In this document: piece by piece, positions 25,201 to 36,506 of the stretch
Numbering within the stretch: the stretch's first letter is position 1
Layout of the letters: each line of letters starts with the position of its first letter
Assembly (NCBI GenBank): GCA_963921795.1
Contig: OY997660.1
Coordinates: forward strand, 1,502,135 to 1,566,134
Direction of reading: 5' to 3'
DNA length: 64,000 nucleotides
Origin: Nannobrachium achirus
Lineage: Eukaryota > Chordata > Actinopteri > Myctophiformes > Myctophidae
Made by a program: the position numbers and the translations under genes
The notes under the pieces: model-generated
The model's database searches: none
The model's input: the letters and a program-made list of their open reading frames with translations, nothing else
What the model was told of the DNA's origin: nothing

Positions 25201-28200
25201 CAGCTGTCGTTTCATTTTCTGTAAGTGGCTTGCAAACGCTGTTGTCTGAAAAATAAATAAATGAAACATCATGTAAGTAACATAGATCGGTAGGCATTAT
25301 CATGGCAGGCTAGACAGAAACTCAGCTACAATCTGCTGTTTGGCCAATTTTGCACGTGGGTCTAAACTAGCACAACGGTTCAGATAAAAATATACTTATA
25401 CTTATTTAAGTCTCACAGATGTCATAATATGTTACGCTCAAGCAGAATTACCCGAATCTTCCGTATTGTTTAATAAACAGCATTTTAATCCGTTCGGTCG
25501 TCATTTCCTCAAAAGGTTTCGATGTATCAAAGTGCAGTACACCTCGCAACCGATGGGGTCGCATGGCTGAAAGTATGGAGAACAAAAAACAGGAAATGGC
25601 CACTGATCGGATTAAAATGCTGTTTATTAAACAATACGGACAATACGGATAATTCTGATTGAGCGTACCATATTGTGACATCTGTGAGACTTCAGTAAGC
25701 ACTTTATCTTTGAAGTCTGAACGTTTGTGTAGACGAACCTAGCAAATTGATTAAACTGCTCAACGCCAGGTTGGCGTGAATCTATCACGGTCGCCAGCGA
25801 TCGTCACATTCAGGGCTATTGTTTTTGATTGTTCACTCAAAGCAAAGTCGTTTACTTACTCGTGTCGAGATTCCGACGCTGTCCATCCACCGATTCTTCT
25901 GCTCTGGAATTATTCCTGTGTATTGGGGGAGGCTGTGTCTCTGACTCAACTATATAACTTGGAAATAGCCTACTAATTTCGCTCCAGTCGAGTGCTGTGT
26001 GCCTGCCTGCTGCAGCCACCATGATAAACACACTGAGAGAGGCAGGCAGCAGCGTGGGGGTGCGGTCAGATAGCGTTCTGGGTGGCACAAATTCTCGGGG
26101 ACACCCCGTGGCGTGATTGGAAATGACACCCGAGCTCCAGGGAAACCCCGCCCACCGAAGCTTTTGATTGGCTGAAGCGGAGCTAGGGAGCGCTCCATTG
26201 TAGTCGCTTGGACAGGGCGTTTATCGTGGGCTTGCCCAGGCCTTACGGCCTGGGCATAAATATAACGATTGCATTCACCACGGCTTCGTAACTCGCGCGG
26301 CGCTCCGCCGGCCGCGCGGCCCTGGCCCGCTCTTCGCGGCCACTGGGCCAAGGTCCGCTGGCCTGCGCGCCGCTTGCAGTGTCGTGGACAATCGAGCGGC
26401 TCCGCCTGGAGCTCGGGTGTCATTTCCAATAACGCCACCCCGTGGGCTGTCTGTGCAGCTTGTGACGTTGTCTGACTGAGAAAAGGGGTGTAGTTTTTCC
26501 GCGTCCGCCGCCGACCGCCTGGTGACGTAATTATCGTCATACGCACAGCGTTTATAACGACATTTCTTAAAACACACATTGAACACCAAAATGAGACCAG
26601 AAAGGTGTCCCTTGTCTCCCAATTGACTTAAAAATCAGGGTTTTTGTCTCAGGGGTGAAGTGTCCTTAAGGGAATCTCATGACTCTCATGTATATGAGAG
26701 TGTATCATGTATCAGGGCTAGTACTACTACTACTCCTCAACCCGAGGATCTTGAGCTTCCAGCTCAGTCAGTATTACAGGTGTCTGTGAGACATCAAAGA
26801 CAGTCAGGATATAAACAAGTAGTAGTTACAGACTTTAACGGTGATGAGTCAGTTCAGTGTTTACCAAGGACAACTGATCATGCTGCAACTCAGATATACA
26901 AAGACATGTCAGATGCTGCAGTGCATTTTCCAGCTGATAGGTCTATAACACATCCAGTTCATATTTACCATAATTACGCTAAAGACATTATCTTGGATAT
27001 AGCTGGTAATAACCATGCAAAGACATGTCAAGGACCAGTGTAAAGTAACTAAGTACATTTACTTAAGTACTGTACTAAAGTACACTTTTGAGGTATTTGT
27101 ACTTTACTTGAGTATATCCAATTTCCAATACTTTTACTTCTACTCCACTACATCTTGGATTCAAATATTGCACTTTTACTCCTCTACATTTATTTGAACA
27201 CTTTAGTTATTAGTTACTTTGCAGGTGTAAATTATAATATTACAAAACACACATTAACCCCAGTAGTGCTTTGGGGGCCGGACGGGGCCGGATGCCATGT
27301 GGCACGCGCACGGGCACGGACGGCACCGAACGGTGCACGACCGTGTAAACGCGTGCATACCCCCCCGCGAGAGCCGCGACAACCCCCCATCCCGCGAATC
27401 CGCGATAACTACAAGCAATAGCCTACTTTAATCAGTGGCTACTACTATGCATAAGGCCTAACAAAAAAATATTTTGGATTCTGGTAGGCGACCGACCCTA
27501 TTAAATACGTGCGACCCAGATGATTTTATTGGCATTTGGAGTAAAAAAAAAAAAAAAGGCAAAATCCGACCGAGTCGATCAAAAACGTCTTACAAAAAAT
27601 ATATTTGCTGCACCCACACTCGCGAAGTCAGGACCTGTCCCCGGTTCCCGAGGCTAAACTAATGTGAGTTTACGTAACTAATGTGAGTTTACGTGACAAC
27701 GTGTATTCCTCCAAACAGACACACACGCGCGCACACACAATCGGGGGACAGACTGAGTGGTGCTCAGTCAACAAGTGGCAGCGATGCTAACAACATTAGC
27801 AGCTCAGACACCAGTACAGCTCAGCCCTGCACAGCCACAGAGAGACGTGATATGGAGACTAAACATTTATGACAGCGTGGCATTCCTCTGAAAGACTGCG
27901 CGGCAACAGTGCTTGTGTTACGGACCCCCATGTGTCTCTCTCAGTGCCGGGCAAGCTGTATACGTAGGGCACCGCCGATCTAAAGGCTGCATGGTTAATC
28001 CTTTTCAAACGATTAGCGAATCGCAAAGGCCCTCTGCGAAGTAGACTTCCCAATCAATATGGAGACGTTTTAATTTTTGAAATCCCTTCATAATTGACTA
28101 AGGAATGATCAAATCAAACGTGGTGACTTCTTTGCTTCCGAGCATCCACATGCTGAAAGTGAAAGTGAATTTGGCACAGTGGCTGCTGTGCAGGACTCTG

Positions 28201-28515
28201 CCAGTGCAGGGGCGTAGCCAGGAATTACATTTTGGTAGGCGAAATGCCTACCAAGGGGTAGGCAAGGGGGCCTAGGGGTGCTGCAGGTGTTCCAGCGCCC
28301 CATGGGGGAGTTTTCATTTTTTTTAAATAAGAAAAGAACAAATCAAACATAGCAAAAATGCATTGCCTGTTGTTGTCGTTTTTTATTTATTCATTTATAT
28401 AATATTTCCATTAAAAAATGGATTAAAAAATTAAAAAAAGAAAAAAAAATTAGGCCTATTATTTTTCAAACATAGCAAAAATATGTTGCCTGTTGTTGTC
28501 GTTTTTTATTTATTC

Positions 28516-28561
<46 letters not shown>

Positions 28562-31500
28562 ATTATAAAATGGATTAAAAAATGATACAAATAATTAGGC
28601 CTAATATTTTTTCGTGGGCGCTCGCTACGCTCGCACCCGCAGGAAGGCCCCATAGCAGAATCACGCTTAGGGCCCCCATGGGCCCAGAAACGGCTCTGGT
28701 CTCTCTGCCTGGGTGCGGTGCGTCTGCGACTATCACTGCTCGCTCGCTCGCCAAGCTGTGTTCCTTTGTAAAATCTAAGCTGGAAAATCTAACACTTCCG
28801 GTGGCCAATCTCTTCAGAATAAGATATGTTGCCTAGCAGCCTAGCAGCAATTATACTTCCAGACGGTGGTCGACTTCTTAATCTCTTCAGAATAAGAGAA
28901 GACATTGAAATATGTTTTCATTTGTATAATTCATTAAAACTGTAAATTAAACATTAAAATGTAATTCAAAATTGCTGTTTTTTTTTATTTATTAAAACTG
29001 TAAATTAAAAAAAAAAAAAAAACTACCTACCCATCCTTCCCATGAGGAAATAAAATAAAATTCCTTGCTACCCATCATGCCCACAAAAAAATAAAAATCA
29101 AAAATAAAATAAAATAAATTCCCTACCTACTCAGCCCTAAAATTACAGCCAACCGGAACCCAATGTTTTATTTTGTTAGGCCTAACAGGTTTCTAGTGGT
29201 GAATGTGTGAGCGTCCTCAAGCCTCTATTCATATGGATATATAGCCTACTTAGGTTTCCAGCTGTGACTGCATGTGTCGATGTGTGTGCTGTGTCCTCAT
29301 ACATGGCTCCATATTACTGTGGTATAAGTGTTTGAGATTCGTTCAAGGCAAACTTTGTTTCTCTATCCTACTGCAGCGCTGTATTTTCTAAATGAATTTA
29401 AAGAAAGTAGAACATAAAATCTTAAGTAACGATGCAAATGTAATTAAGACTAAAAACTATTGTTTTCCCACCATTAGATCTGCTGACATCCTTTCTATCT
29501 AAATAGCCTCTAGAGGCGCGTGCACGCGCGCCGTGCACGTGACGTCAATAAATGACCGTCTGCCCGGGAAAAAAAATCCCAAAGCACCACTGATTAACCC
29601 ACTTTATTCCTATTTTATAACTAGGCTATTTGAAAATAGCCGATCTACAAGCTCACAACACGCGTTGTGAGCTTGTAGATCTGCTATTTTCAAACATTTA
29701 GTACTTTTTACTTTTGGTACTTTAAGTACATTTTGATGCCAATACTTTCATACTTTTACTCAAGTACGTTTTGAATTCTGGACATTTACTTGTAACGGAG
29801 TACATCTACAGTAGCAGTATTGATACTTTTATTTAAGTACAAAATGTGTGTACTGTTTCCACCACTGTCAAGGACAAGATAAAGCTGCTGTCCTGCCACA
29901 GCAACCCGGTCCTGCAGTTGCAGCCTTTGAAAGTGAACCACCTAACAGCACAAACCCGGTACAGGATGAACTGGGATCGACTGACACTGGAATCAGCATC
30001 CCAACACTCCTGATAGGTCCTGAAGGAACATCTTTCCTGGCATATGCAAATGAGGTTGAAGATTTTAATCAGTGTTTTCCGTGTTGATACCTTATACACA
30101 TATATTACAACTGCAGCTAACAGTTAACCTGTACAATTTTACAATGTGTTATGAAATATGGCCAGGCCTTGAATATGTTTAGCTCACTTTTTTACTGGAG
30201 GGGTACTGCTATCAAGCTAAAATAGTGTTGCAATGTAATGCAACAATCATTCCAACCGCAGACTTAAAGGACAACTCCGCCCTAAATCACTTCTAGGCTC
30301 ATTTTCCTACTTATATTGATCCAAAAAGACTGTCCATGGGGTCTATTATACAGAAATGCACCTGGTGTCCAGTTTCCCCAGCAGAACCCATCAGCTCTCA
30401 TAGCATAGAGTGGAGCATATAAGCCTATCGCTTTTACACTATTTGGTGTGGTCAAAAGTGATTTCTTTTTTTTCATGAATGTGTTACTAGTTGTCATTAC
30501 AAACACATCCATGCCTTGTTTGCTCCACACAAGCCACCACAGTCTCATAAATAATGTTTTGGGGTGAGCATTCGGCACAACTGCCAATCAAAGTGACTTT
30601 ACTGGCCAATCACAGGGCATCTTTTCCGAGACTTGGTAAAACACATAAAATTATAACATCTGTTTAGCAGAGTGTGATGGCTTTTGTGGGAAAATGATGG
30701 CATGGATGTGTTTGTAATGACAACTAGTAAAACATTCATGAAAAATAAAATCACCTTTGACCACAACAAATAGTGTAAAAGTGATAGGCTTATAGGCTCC
30801 ACTCTATGCTATGAAAGCTGCTGGATTCTGCTAGGGAAACTGGACAACAGGAGCATTTGTGCCTAATAGACCCCATGGACAGTAATTTTGGATCAATATA
30901 AGTAGGAAAATGAGCCTAGAAGTGATTTAGGGCGGAGTTGTCCTTTAACTATACCGGTCATCTGATTTCTTCTCCATCTAACTTTCTACAGGCAGTACCC
31001 TGGGGTGACCCTCATACCAGTGATCCAGAAAGTTCTGCTGCTGAAATTACAGAAATTATTGCTTTTAGTGATGAAAGTGACTCCTCGGATGAAGGACAAA
31101 GTAGTGAGGTGGATGACGGAGACTCCTCGGATGAAGGACAAAGTAGTGAGGTGGATGACGGAGATCGCGATTCAGACAGAGATTGGAATCCACCGGCGCA
31201 CCAGGATGGAGATGGTGAGCTTGCAGAGAGTGAGTCAGATACAGAAGAGGAAGATAACCGTGACGCGGATGGACCAGTTGTCCTAAACTCTGGCCGCCAA
31301 CGCCGCCAACTCTGTCCTGAATGCGGAACGTTTTTCCGCGCTCAGAAGGCTCACACGTGCGAGTACAAAATCAAGCCCTATTCTTGTAATGTGTGTGGCA
31401 AAAGATGTTCCGCTGAGCGTCATCTAAGAATTCACAAGAGAATCCACAAGGCAGGCTACAAACACACGTGCTTGTACTGCCTCTCCACCTTCACAACGAA

Positions 31501-32098
31501 GCCAGCCAAACTTGCTCACGAGCAGAGCCACCTCCCTGCAGAGAAACCCTATCAATGTCCTGACTGTCCAGAAGTGTTTGCTAAGATGCCAGAGCGCCGT
31601 GACCACTTGCTGAGTCACAGAGGCCCCAAAACACCCATTTGTCACATATGCGGCATGGTGTTTCCCCGTCCCTGTGAGCTGGAGAGACACAAGGTCGTGC
31701 ACACAAAAGCAAAGCAGTTTGTATGTGAGGTGTGCCAGCGCTCATTCACCCAGTCGTGCAACCTCAAATCCCACATGCGCCTCCACACAGGAGAGAAACC
31801 CTACCAGTGTAAGCTCTGTGACAAGTCCTTTAATCACAATGTTAGCCTGAAAAGTCACATCCAGCGTTATCATGGAACTGTCCCTGAGCCAAGGATGAAA
31901 GTTCAGATGAAAGAGACATTATGCAATGCTGAAAATGCTGGCGATGAGGAGAAGCAAAAAGAGAGCGGGTGTACAAAGAAGCGTAACTATAAGCGCAAAT
32001 ATAATAGGTTGGGCAGACCTAGAGGAAGGCCTAAGAGAAATGTAGATTATGTGGAATGTGGATCGCCTCGAATTGAACAGACAGTTATGCAACGATAA
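21892..32098 (+). CDS. THAP / C2H2 zinc finger / AT-hook gene (three exons; exon 2 broken by a transposon)
   Basis: Not a gene I can name. Proposed exons are 21892-22246, 26763-27035 joined to 29876-30054, and 30992-32098. With the inserted hAT removed, phases fit (1, 0) and one frame of about 637 residues runs to the TAA at 32096. Order of parts: THAP zinc-binding DNA domain (about 1-90), a low-complexity linker, an acidic stretch with a duplicated DSSDEGQSSEVDDGD unit, six C2H2 fingers plus one atypical, and a basic tail with an AT-hook (GRPRGRPKR). It would be a nuclear DNA-binding protein, perhaps a transcription regulator of transposon origin. Human has no gene here between WIF1 and LEMD3 that I know of. 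In the sequence as given the hAT adds a stop (QGPV*) right after the junction, so this allele, or this assembly, is probably non-functional unless the element is removed by splicing; I found no in-frame splice. Confidence 0.65.
22280..23025. repeat. inverted and tandem array of ACCAGCACAG / CTGTGCTGGT words with a tRNA-like insert
   Basis: Five or more blocks of ACCAGCACAGACCAGCAC alternate with their reverse complement, some mirrored around GGGGGTCCCCCGGGGGTCCC. A segment at about 22600-22680 has a tRNA-like B box on the minus strand (AGTTCGAATCCCACTCAC). The whole lies in intron 1 of the THAP gene and can form very large hairpins. Confidence 0.85.
23063..23582. mobile_element. TTAA-target foldback MITE (piggyBac-like)
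   Basis: TTAA copies at 23059-23062 and 23583-23586 bracket arms starting CATGAGGAGTAGTGGGGAAT and ending in the exact mirror. The arms are about 150 bases. The arm contains a tRNA-B-box-like GGGAATCGAGCCC. No coding sequence. Confidence 0.9.
25405..25693. repeat. foldback with about 100-base arms
   Basis: AAGTCTCACAGATGTCATAA and CGTATTGTTTAATAAACAGC on the left recur inverted on the right. Confidence 0.85.
26110..26445. mobile_element. foldback with GC-rich structured core (copy 1)
   Basis: Arms GGCGTGATTGGAAATGACAC and CCGAGCTCCAGG are mirrored at the right. The core at 26217-26391 is nearly identical to 39577-39781, with hairpin GCCCAGGCCTTACGGCCTGG and GGCGCTCCGCCGGCCGCGCG, although the outer arms of the two copies differ. 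Confidence 0.75.
26763..27035 (+). CDS. exon 2, left part (5' of the hAT insertion)
   Basis: The acceptor GAGCTTCCAG|CT was chosen because it matches exon 1 phase; the frame is open further upstream, so this start is tentative. The translation (QSVLQVSVRHQRQSGYKQVV and on to HNYAKDIILDIAGNNHAKTC) matches no domain I know. It stops being coding where the hAT begins. Confidence 0.55.
27261..29592. mobile_element. second hAT element nested in the first, TSD ATTAACCC
   Basis: Ends CAGTAGTGCTTTGGG and CCCAAAGCACCACTG are exact or near-exact inverted repeats. The flanks are ATTAACCC at 27253-27260 and 29593-29600. It has GC-rich subterminal sequence (CGTGCACGCGCG-type) and holds a third element. 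Confidence 0.93.
27448..29189. mobile_element. third nested element, sister of 58405-59325
   Basis: Starts AGGCCTAACAAAAAAATATT and ends GTTAGGCCTAACA, with subterminal GCGACCGACCCTATTAAATA and ACAGCCAACCGGAACCC. The copy at 58.4-59.3 kb has the same ends and core (TAAGCTGGAAAATCTAACAC) but lacks the middle 28.1-28.7 kb segment with its (TA)n tract. Superfamily not determined. Confidence 0.75.
29876..30054 (+). CDS. exon 2, right part (3' of the hAT insertion)
   Basis: With one copy of the 8-bp target duplication removed, the codons continue directly from the left part (CQGQDKAAVLPQQPG). The end at GAG|GTTGAA is phase 0 and fits exon 3. The donor is weak, so the exact end is uncertain. The region is Pro/Ser/Thr-rich with no recognised fold. 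Confidence 0.6.
30268..30944. mobile_element. TTAA-target foldback MITE in intron 2 of the THAP gene
   Basis: TTAA copies at 30264-30267 and 30945-30948. Inverted ends AGGACAACTCCGCCCTAAAT. Arms extend over much of the element. Confidence 0.92.
30992..32098 (+). CDS. exon 3: acidic region, C2H2 zinc fingers, AT-hook
   Basis: The acceptor TTTCTACAG|GCAGTACCC is strong and phase 0. The exon opens with an acidic Ser/Asp/Glu stretch including two tandem 42-bp copies of DSSDEGQSSEVDDG. Fingers: CNVCGKRCSAERHLRIHKRI, CLYCLSTFTTKPAKLAHEQS, CPDCPEVFAKMPERRDHLLS, CHICGMVFPRPCELERHKVV, CEVCQRSFTQSCNLKSHMRL (followed by the HTGEKPY linker) and CKLCDKSFNHNVSLKSHIQR, preceded by an incomplete CPECGTFFRAQKAHTC. 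The tail KKRNYKRKYNRLGRPRGRPK is an AT-hook. The stop is TAA. No poly(A) signal was positively identified. Confidence 0.9.
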   Translation, partial: AVPWGDPHTSDPESSAAEITEIIAFSDESDSSDEGQSSEVDDGDSSDEGQSSEVDDGDRDSDRDWNPPAHQDGDGELAESESDTEEEDNRDADGPVVLNSGRQRRQLCPECGTFFRAQKAHTCEYKIKPYSCNVCGKRCSAERHLRIHKRIHKAGYKHTCLYCLSTFTTKPAKLAHEQSHLPAEKPYQCPDCPEVFAKMPERRDHLLSHRGPKTPICHICGMVFPRPCELERHKVVHTKAKQFVCEVCQRSFTQSCNLKSHMRLHTGEKPYQCKLCDKSFNHNVSLKSHIQRYHGTVPEPRMKVQMKETLCNAENAGDEEKQKESGCTKKRNYKRKYNRLGRPRGRPKRNVDYVECGSPRIEQTVMQR

Positions 32099-33131
32099 TG
32101 AGAATGTGGAAGGTCAGGGCATTGAGCTGTTGAAGAAGAATGACAGGATACTGGAACACACATTATAGTAAAACGGTCAATTAGATTGTGTATAAAGCAT
32201 CTGTGTTATCCCGTGCCTCTGTATTTGGGGCCCTCTGAATGTATCCTCTTTCCACTGTCTCTTTAGTCTGGGATCACTTCACTTTTCGGGTTTGTAACCG
32301 GTCTGGAGCGGAAACCACAAAACGTCATGTTGTAGTACTCACTACTCAAGGACTACAATTTGCCGGAAAGATCAAACCAGATTCAGTTTTAACCTCAAAT
32401 ATTCCCGTGGCGCTCAAGGACATACTTTTAGGTCCTGCCTAATAAACTCCTTGATGCGGAGTAGTTTTGCTTTTGAAAAATGTGTTTGGTGTATGCATCA
32501 TTTAGTCCAACTTTTAGCGACTGGCAAGACTACACTAGACTACTCGAGCATTTTAATAGGGATTTGGGGAAACAAACAGAGGGAAGCAAATCAAAGCGAC
32601 GCCGCTTCTTCTAGTGGTTTCCGCGCTTTAGGCGGAAACCAAACAGGCTGTTGTGAACGAACACCAGGCTTTCTCTCTGAAAGCCTGGTGGGCGAGGTTA
32701 CTGTCTCTTGACCACTCAGGGAAGGTCTGTGAATTTCAATCATATATATTCAGCCTGTAGCAAAGACAAAGGCAGCTGTACTCCTGTTTTCTCCTAAAAA
32801 GAAATAGAAAGGTGCAATTCTGGTACATTGCAAGTGTGGTTGCTTATTTATAGGCTATAGGCATCCATTGAACTCATTGGACTTTTGGGGTTACTCTATA
32901 AAGTTGGGAGAGAACTATAGTCTGTTGCCGATAGGCAACCACACTACTGAATAAGTAAGTTGGTGTGGTCCCATTGACAACTTTGTAAAGTAGTGAAAAG
33001 ATCCTGGGCTGATACTAGATATTTGTGAAGAGTGTGTTAAAAAGATGAATACATGTTGAATTATCACAGTTGTAATGGGTAAAAAATAAGATAAAGACTC
33101 ATAATATTGCTTTAAAGTGTACACCTCGTTA
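32099..33131. other. presumed 3' UTR and intergenic DNA, no gene seen
   Basis: Directly after the stop the sequence is unremarkable. Short hairpins occur (GGTTTCCGCGCTTTAGGCGG, CCAGGCTTTCTCTCTGAAAG). A poly(A) site could not be assigned with confidence. Confidence 0.5.
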
Positions 33132-33615
33132 TATAGAGGGTATGCACGTCCACTGGGACCCTCTCCCTATTCTAGACTGAGTGGCACAACATTGAGCAGC
33201 ATGGAGCATTGGAGTTTGGAAGCGCTTGTTGCAAATCACTCAACGGCCCTGCATACCACCTGTTTCTAATTTGCACATAATGCAGGAGGCAGCAGGATGT
33301 TGTGTTGAAAATGTGCGCTTCCAAACTCTGAGACTTGGACAAATAAAAACCTGCACAGAATGTCTTGACAGAAAGTAGCTCATAACATGCCTATAGTGGA
33401 TTTTTCTGAAACAAACCCTTTGCAGATAGAAAGAGGATAATTCAAGCTTTCAGTACAGCCGCAATGTTGGTGAGTTTAACGTTGTTTAATGCAATCCGAT
33501 AGGACTTTTCTGTTTGGATGTATGGGCTGTCAATGGCAGAAATTAGTGTTTTGCCACTCAGTAGGCGTTCCCACATAACTTCCGGCAACAGTGATGTCAC
33601 ACGCATACCCTCTAT
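33132..33615. mobile_element. MITE with TIR TATAGAGGGTATGC (compact copy)
   Basis: Ends TATAGAGGGTATGCACG and CACGCATACCCTCTATAG. It contains a single unit of what became the minisatellite at 1740-2662. Confidence 0.85.
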
Positions 33616-33839
33616 AGCCAGACATAATTCAATGCCTGATTTAATATGTATCCTTTGGAAGGATCACAATGGTACCTGGTTTGTTCATTATTAGGTATGC
33701 ACCAGATTTATCCAAAACGTTTTGTACCAAGTGAAGCCAAATCAATTCATGGAGTTCATAGGAACATTTTTATAGGGCTGGGCTGGGGTTTTCAATTTTC
33801 TTTCTTTTTTTTTTTTTTTTTTTTTTTTTTACTAAGGGA

Positions 33840-34256
33840 ACCCCTGTAAATAATAACCTTTTAATCCACGGCACCCCTGAATTTTTAGAATCTTGCATCA
33901 TATTACGTGACGTAAATATGGACATCTTTCTACCCGAGATACAGTATGCTATGTCACAGAGAAATATATGTTTCCATCAGAACTGACTGAAAATAACTTT
34001 ACACTGACAATAACTTTACATTGACGTTTAACCACCTAAACCCAGCATCCCTATTCTGGGGGGAAGGTTCCAGTGGTGTAAAGTAACTAAGTACTTTTAC
34101 TTAAGTACTGTACTTAAGTACAATTTTGAGGTATCTGTACTTTACTTGAGTATTTCCAATTTCCAATACTTTTACTTCTACTTCACTACATCTCGGATCC
34201 AAATATTGTACTTTTACTTTTGAAAACTTTAGTTACTAGTTACTTCGCAGTTATAA

Positions 34257-34309
<53 letters not shown>

Positions 34310-34741
34310 ACATTAACCACTTTAGCCTTATTTTATCCCTTGGCTATTTGAAAATAGCCGATCTACAAGCTCACAACGCGTCGCATCGCGACGCGTTGTG
34401 AGCTTGTAGATCTGCTATTTTCAAACATTTTGTACTTTTACTCTTGTTACTTTAAGTACATTTTAATGCCAAAACTTTCATACTTTTACTCAAGTACATT
34501 TTGAATTCTGGACTTTTACTTGTAACGGAGTATTTCTACATTGCTGTGTTGATACTTTTACACGTGAGTACTTTTTACAACTCTGGAAGGTTCACCAAAA
34601 ATAACCACTGTGACGCGTTGTGAGCTGGTAGATCGGCTGTTTTTGGTGAAGGGAGTTGGCCATAGATGGAAAAAGAACTCAATCAAGTATAGTGCAAAGC
34701 AGGCCTGATTTACTAACAATATTGATGATTATAACAGCACC
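33840..34741. mobile_element. hAT-like element fragment hosting another hAT
   Basis: Shares TCTACCCGAGATACAGTA and AACCACCTAAACCCAGCATC with the element at 18.26-19.98 kb, here without the LINE. The 34071-34585 hAT splits it, and a degenerate palindrome lies at 34596-34643. Confidence 0.65.
34071..34585. mobile_element. hAT non-autonomous element, TSD GAAGGTTC
   Basis: Ends CAGTGGTGTAAAGTAACTAA and TTTTTACAACTCTG. TSD GAAGGTTC at 34063-34070 and 34586-34593. Contains an (AT)n tract (34264-34301) and the palindrome at 34347-34428. Same family as the element inside the THAP exon. Confidence 0.95.
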
Positions 34742-34749
34742 CTAGGGCA

Positions 34750-35309
34750 GTGGTTCTCAAACTTGTTGGGCTTCAGTACCCCCTTTTCTTGATTGTTGAA
34801 CCCAAGTATCCCCTTTAATCCATTGGTTCTCAAAGTGGATTCCAGGGACTGTGGGCTCCTTTAGGGGGGGTCTAAATTGACCCATACAAGTCTGTAACTC
34901 TAACAGTGTACAAATGGAACCAAATGAACCCTCATGACGGGTTCATTTGGTTCCATTTGTACACTGTCAGAATTTAAGGGGAGACCTTGAAATGTGATAG
35001 TTTGAGAAACACTGCTGTAATCGACAACATTTTGACTAGAAAATACTGAGATCAAAAGTCCAGTTTTGATGTCAATATGTTGAAAATAAAAGTAAGTAGC
35101 CTGTTTTCTATTCAGTAACAGTAAAATTCATACTTAATTTGGTTTAAAGCTACGTATACAGAGAAGCACGTTCACATACATTTGTCAATGTTTTATCAAT
35201 AAACATAACGGTAAAATAAATGTTTCCATGTTCCATGTTCTCTCAAGTACCCCCTGCAGTACCTCTGCGTACCCCTAGGGGTACACGTACCCCCATTTGA
35301 GAAACACTG
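34750..35309. mobile_element. hAT non-autonomous element, TSD CCCTAGGG
   Basis: Ends CAGTGGTTCTCAAACTTG and ATTTGAGAAACACTG. TSD CCCTAGGG on both sides (34742-34749, 35310-35317). Contains the AACTCTAACAGTGTACAAAT / mirror hairpin at 34880-34985. Confidence 0.95.
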
Positions 35310-35787
35310 CCCTAGGGTGCCGGGGAACCCTTTGGGAAACCCTGCCTTGTGATTCAAGGCGGTTAATGATCTCTTATGTATACTGTATGCATTCAGTGGC
35401 TGGGAATGAAGAATATAACCAGACAGTATGTGGGTGTCTGAAAAACACATTCAAGTTAAAATCACAGAGCATTTCTCAGGGAGGGCTAGTTAAGTTATTT
35501 TGCATCATATGATGCAGCATGATGATGAGTCGTATTATGCAAAATGCATCATCATTCATGCTGAAATACTAAAATATCTCAAAACACAGATTGAACACAA
35601 AAAATAACACAGGATTGTGTTGATCTTGTCCCAAACAACAATAAAATAAGATCTGGTTGTCCCAGAGGTGAACTGGCCCTTTAAAAGATGTTATCCTAGA
35701 ATGCTACAACTTGCAACAACATAGTTGATTCATTCAAGTAGGTATCTTCAGAATTCTCGCCTTACCTCCCTCCTTGGCATATATTAA

Positions 35788-36219
35788 AGGACAAATTCGT
35801 TTTTTTACAACAAGGGTTCATATTTTAGATTGTGATTCGAGTAAATAAAGAAAAGATGAGTGAAAATGTTTTAATTTACTGCCTTCTATCGTTTTAGTGA
35901 TTTTGATTTCAGTGGGTGGGGGCATGCGTACAAGTGGCTAAACCTGTCTTTTTAGACCCAATAAGCCGGTGATTTCTTTATTACTATTTACAGTAACACA
36001 TGCATGCATGATAAGTCTCATCTGCCCATGAAAGATCATCTTGGGAATGGGCTTTGTCTAAAAAGATATGTTTAGCCACTTGTACGCATGCTCCAACCCA
36101 CTGAAATCAAAATCATTAGAATCGCTAAAGTAAAAGAAAACATTTTAACACTCTTTTCTCCAATTACAATCTAAAATATGAACCCTGTTGTAAAAAACAA
36201 ACAAACAAAAAGTTGTCCT
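35788..36219. mobile_element. TTAA-target foldback MITE
   Basis: Inverted ends AGGACAAATTCG and TTGTCCT beside TTAA (35784-35787, 36220-36223). Arms include CAACAAGGGTTCATATTTTA and its mirror. Confidence 0.9.
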
Positions 36220-36304
36220 TTAAAATGACCAATTGAGAGAACGGGATTGAACCATTTGAGAGATCTTTCTTTTTTTCAATGGAGGAAATAGTATATTATG
36301 CTCA

Positions 36305-36463
36305 TTGAGCGGTGGTCACAACGCTCCTATACGTGGCGGTGTGTGTGGGTCTGTCTGTCTCCGTCCGTGTCTGTAGCCTGCAGTAACCTTTTCTGACCAC
36401 ACATGTTAAGGGAGGGGCGCTGTTGTTCAGACTCACATTCACACACACACACACACACGCACG

Positions 36464-36506
<43 letters not shown>

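Larger units (their letters stand above)
23587..26665. mobile_element. larger TTAA-flanked composite element
   Basis: The ends AGGCCCACCTCACCCC and GGGGTGAAGTGTCC are imperfect inverted repeats next to TTAA (23583-23586, 26666-26669). The outer flanks CATGAGATTCCC-TTAA and TTAA-GGGAATCTCATG are mirror images, so the target was a palindrome centred on TTAA. Inside are foldbacks at 24440-24590 and 25405-25693 and the GC-rich block at 26110-26445. No transposase was recognised. Confidence 0.7.
27036..29867. mobile_element. hAT element in exon 2 of the THAP gene, TSD TCAAGGAC
   Basis: The termini CAGTGTAAAGTAACTAAGTA and its inverted counterpart ending CCACCACTG lie between identical 8-bp copies TCAAGGAC (27028-27035 and 29868-29875). 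Without the nested insert the element resembles the 515-bp copy at 34071-34585, including a palindrome at 29630-29694. It brings a stop codon into the host frame. Confidence 0.95.
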
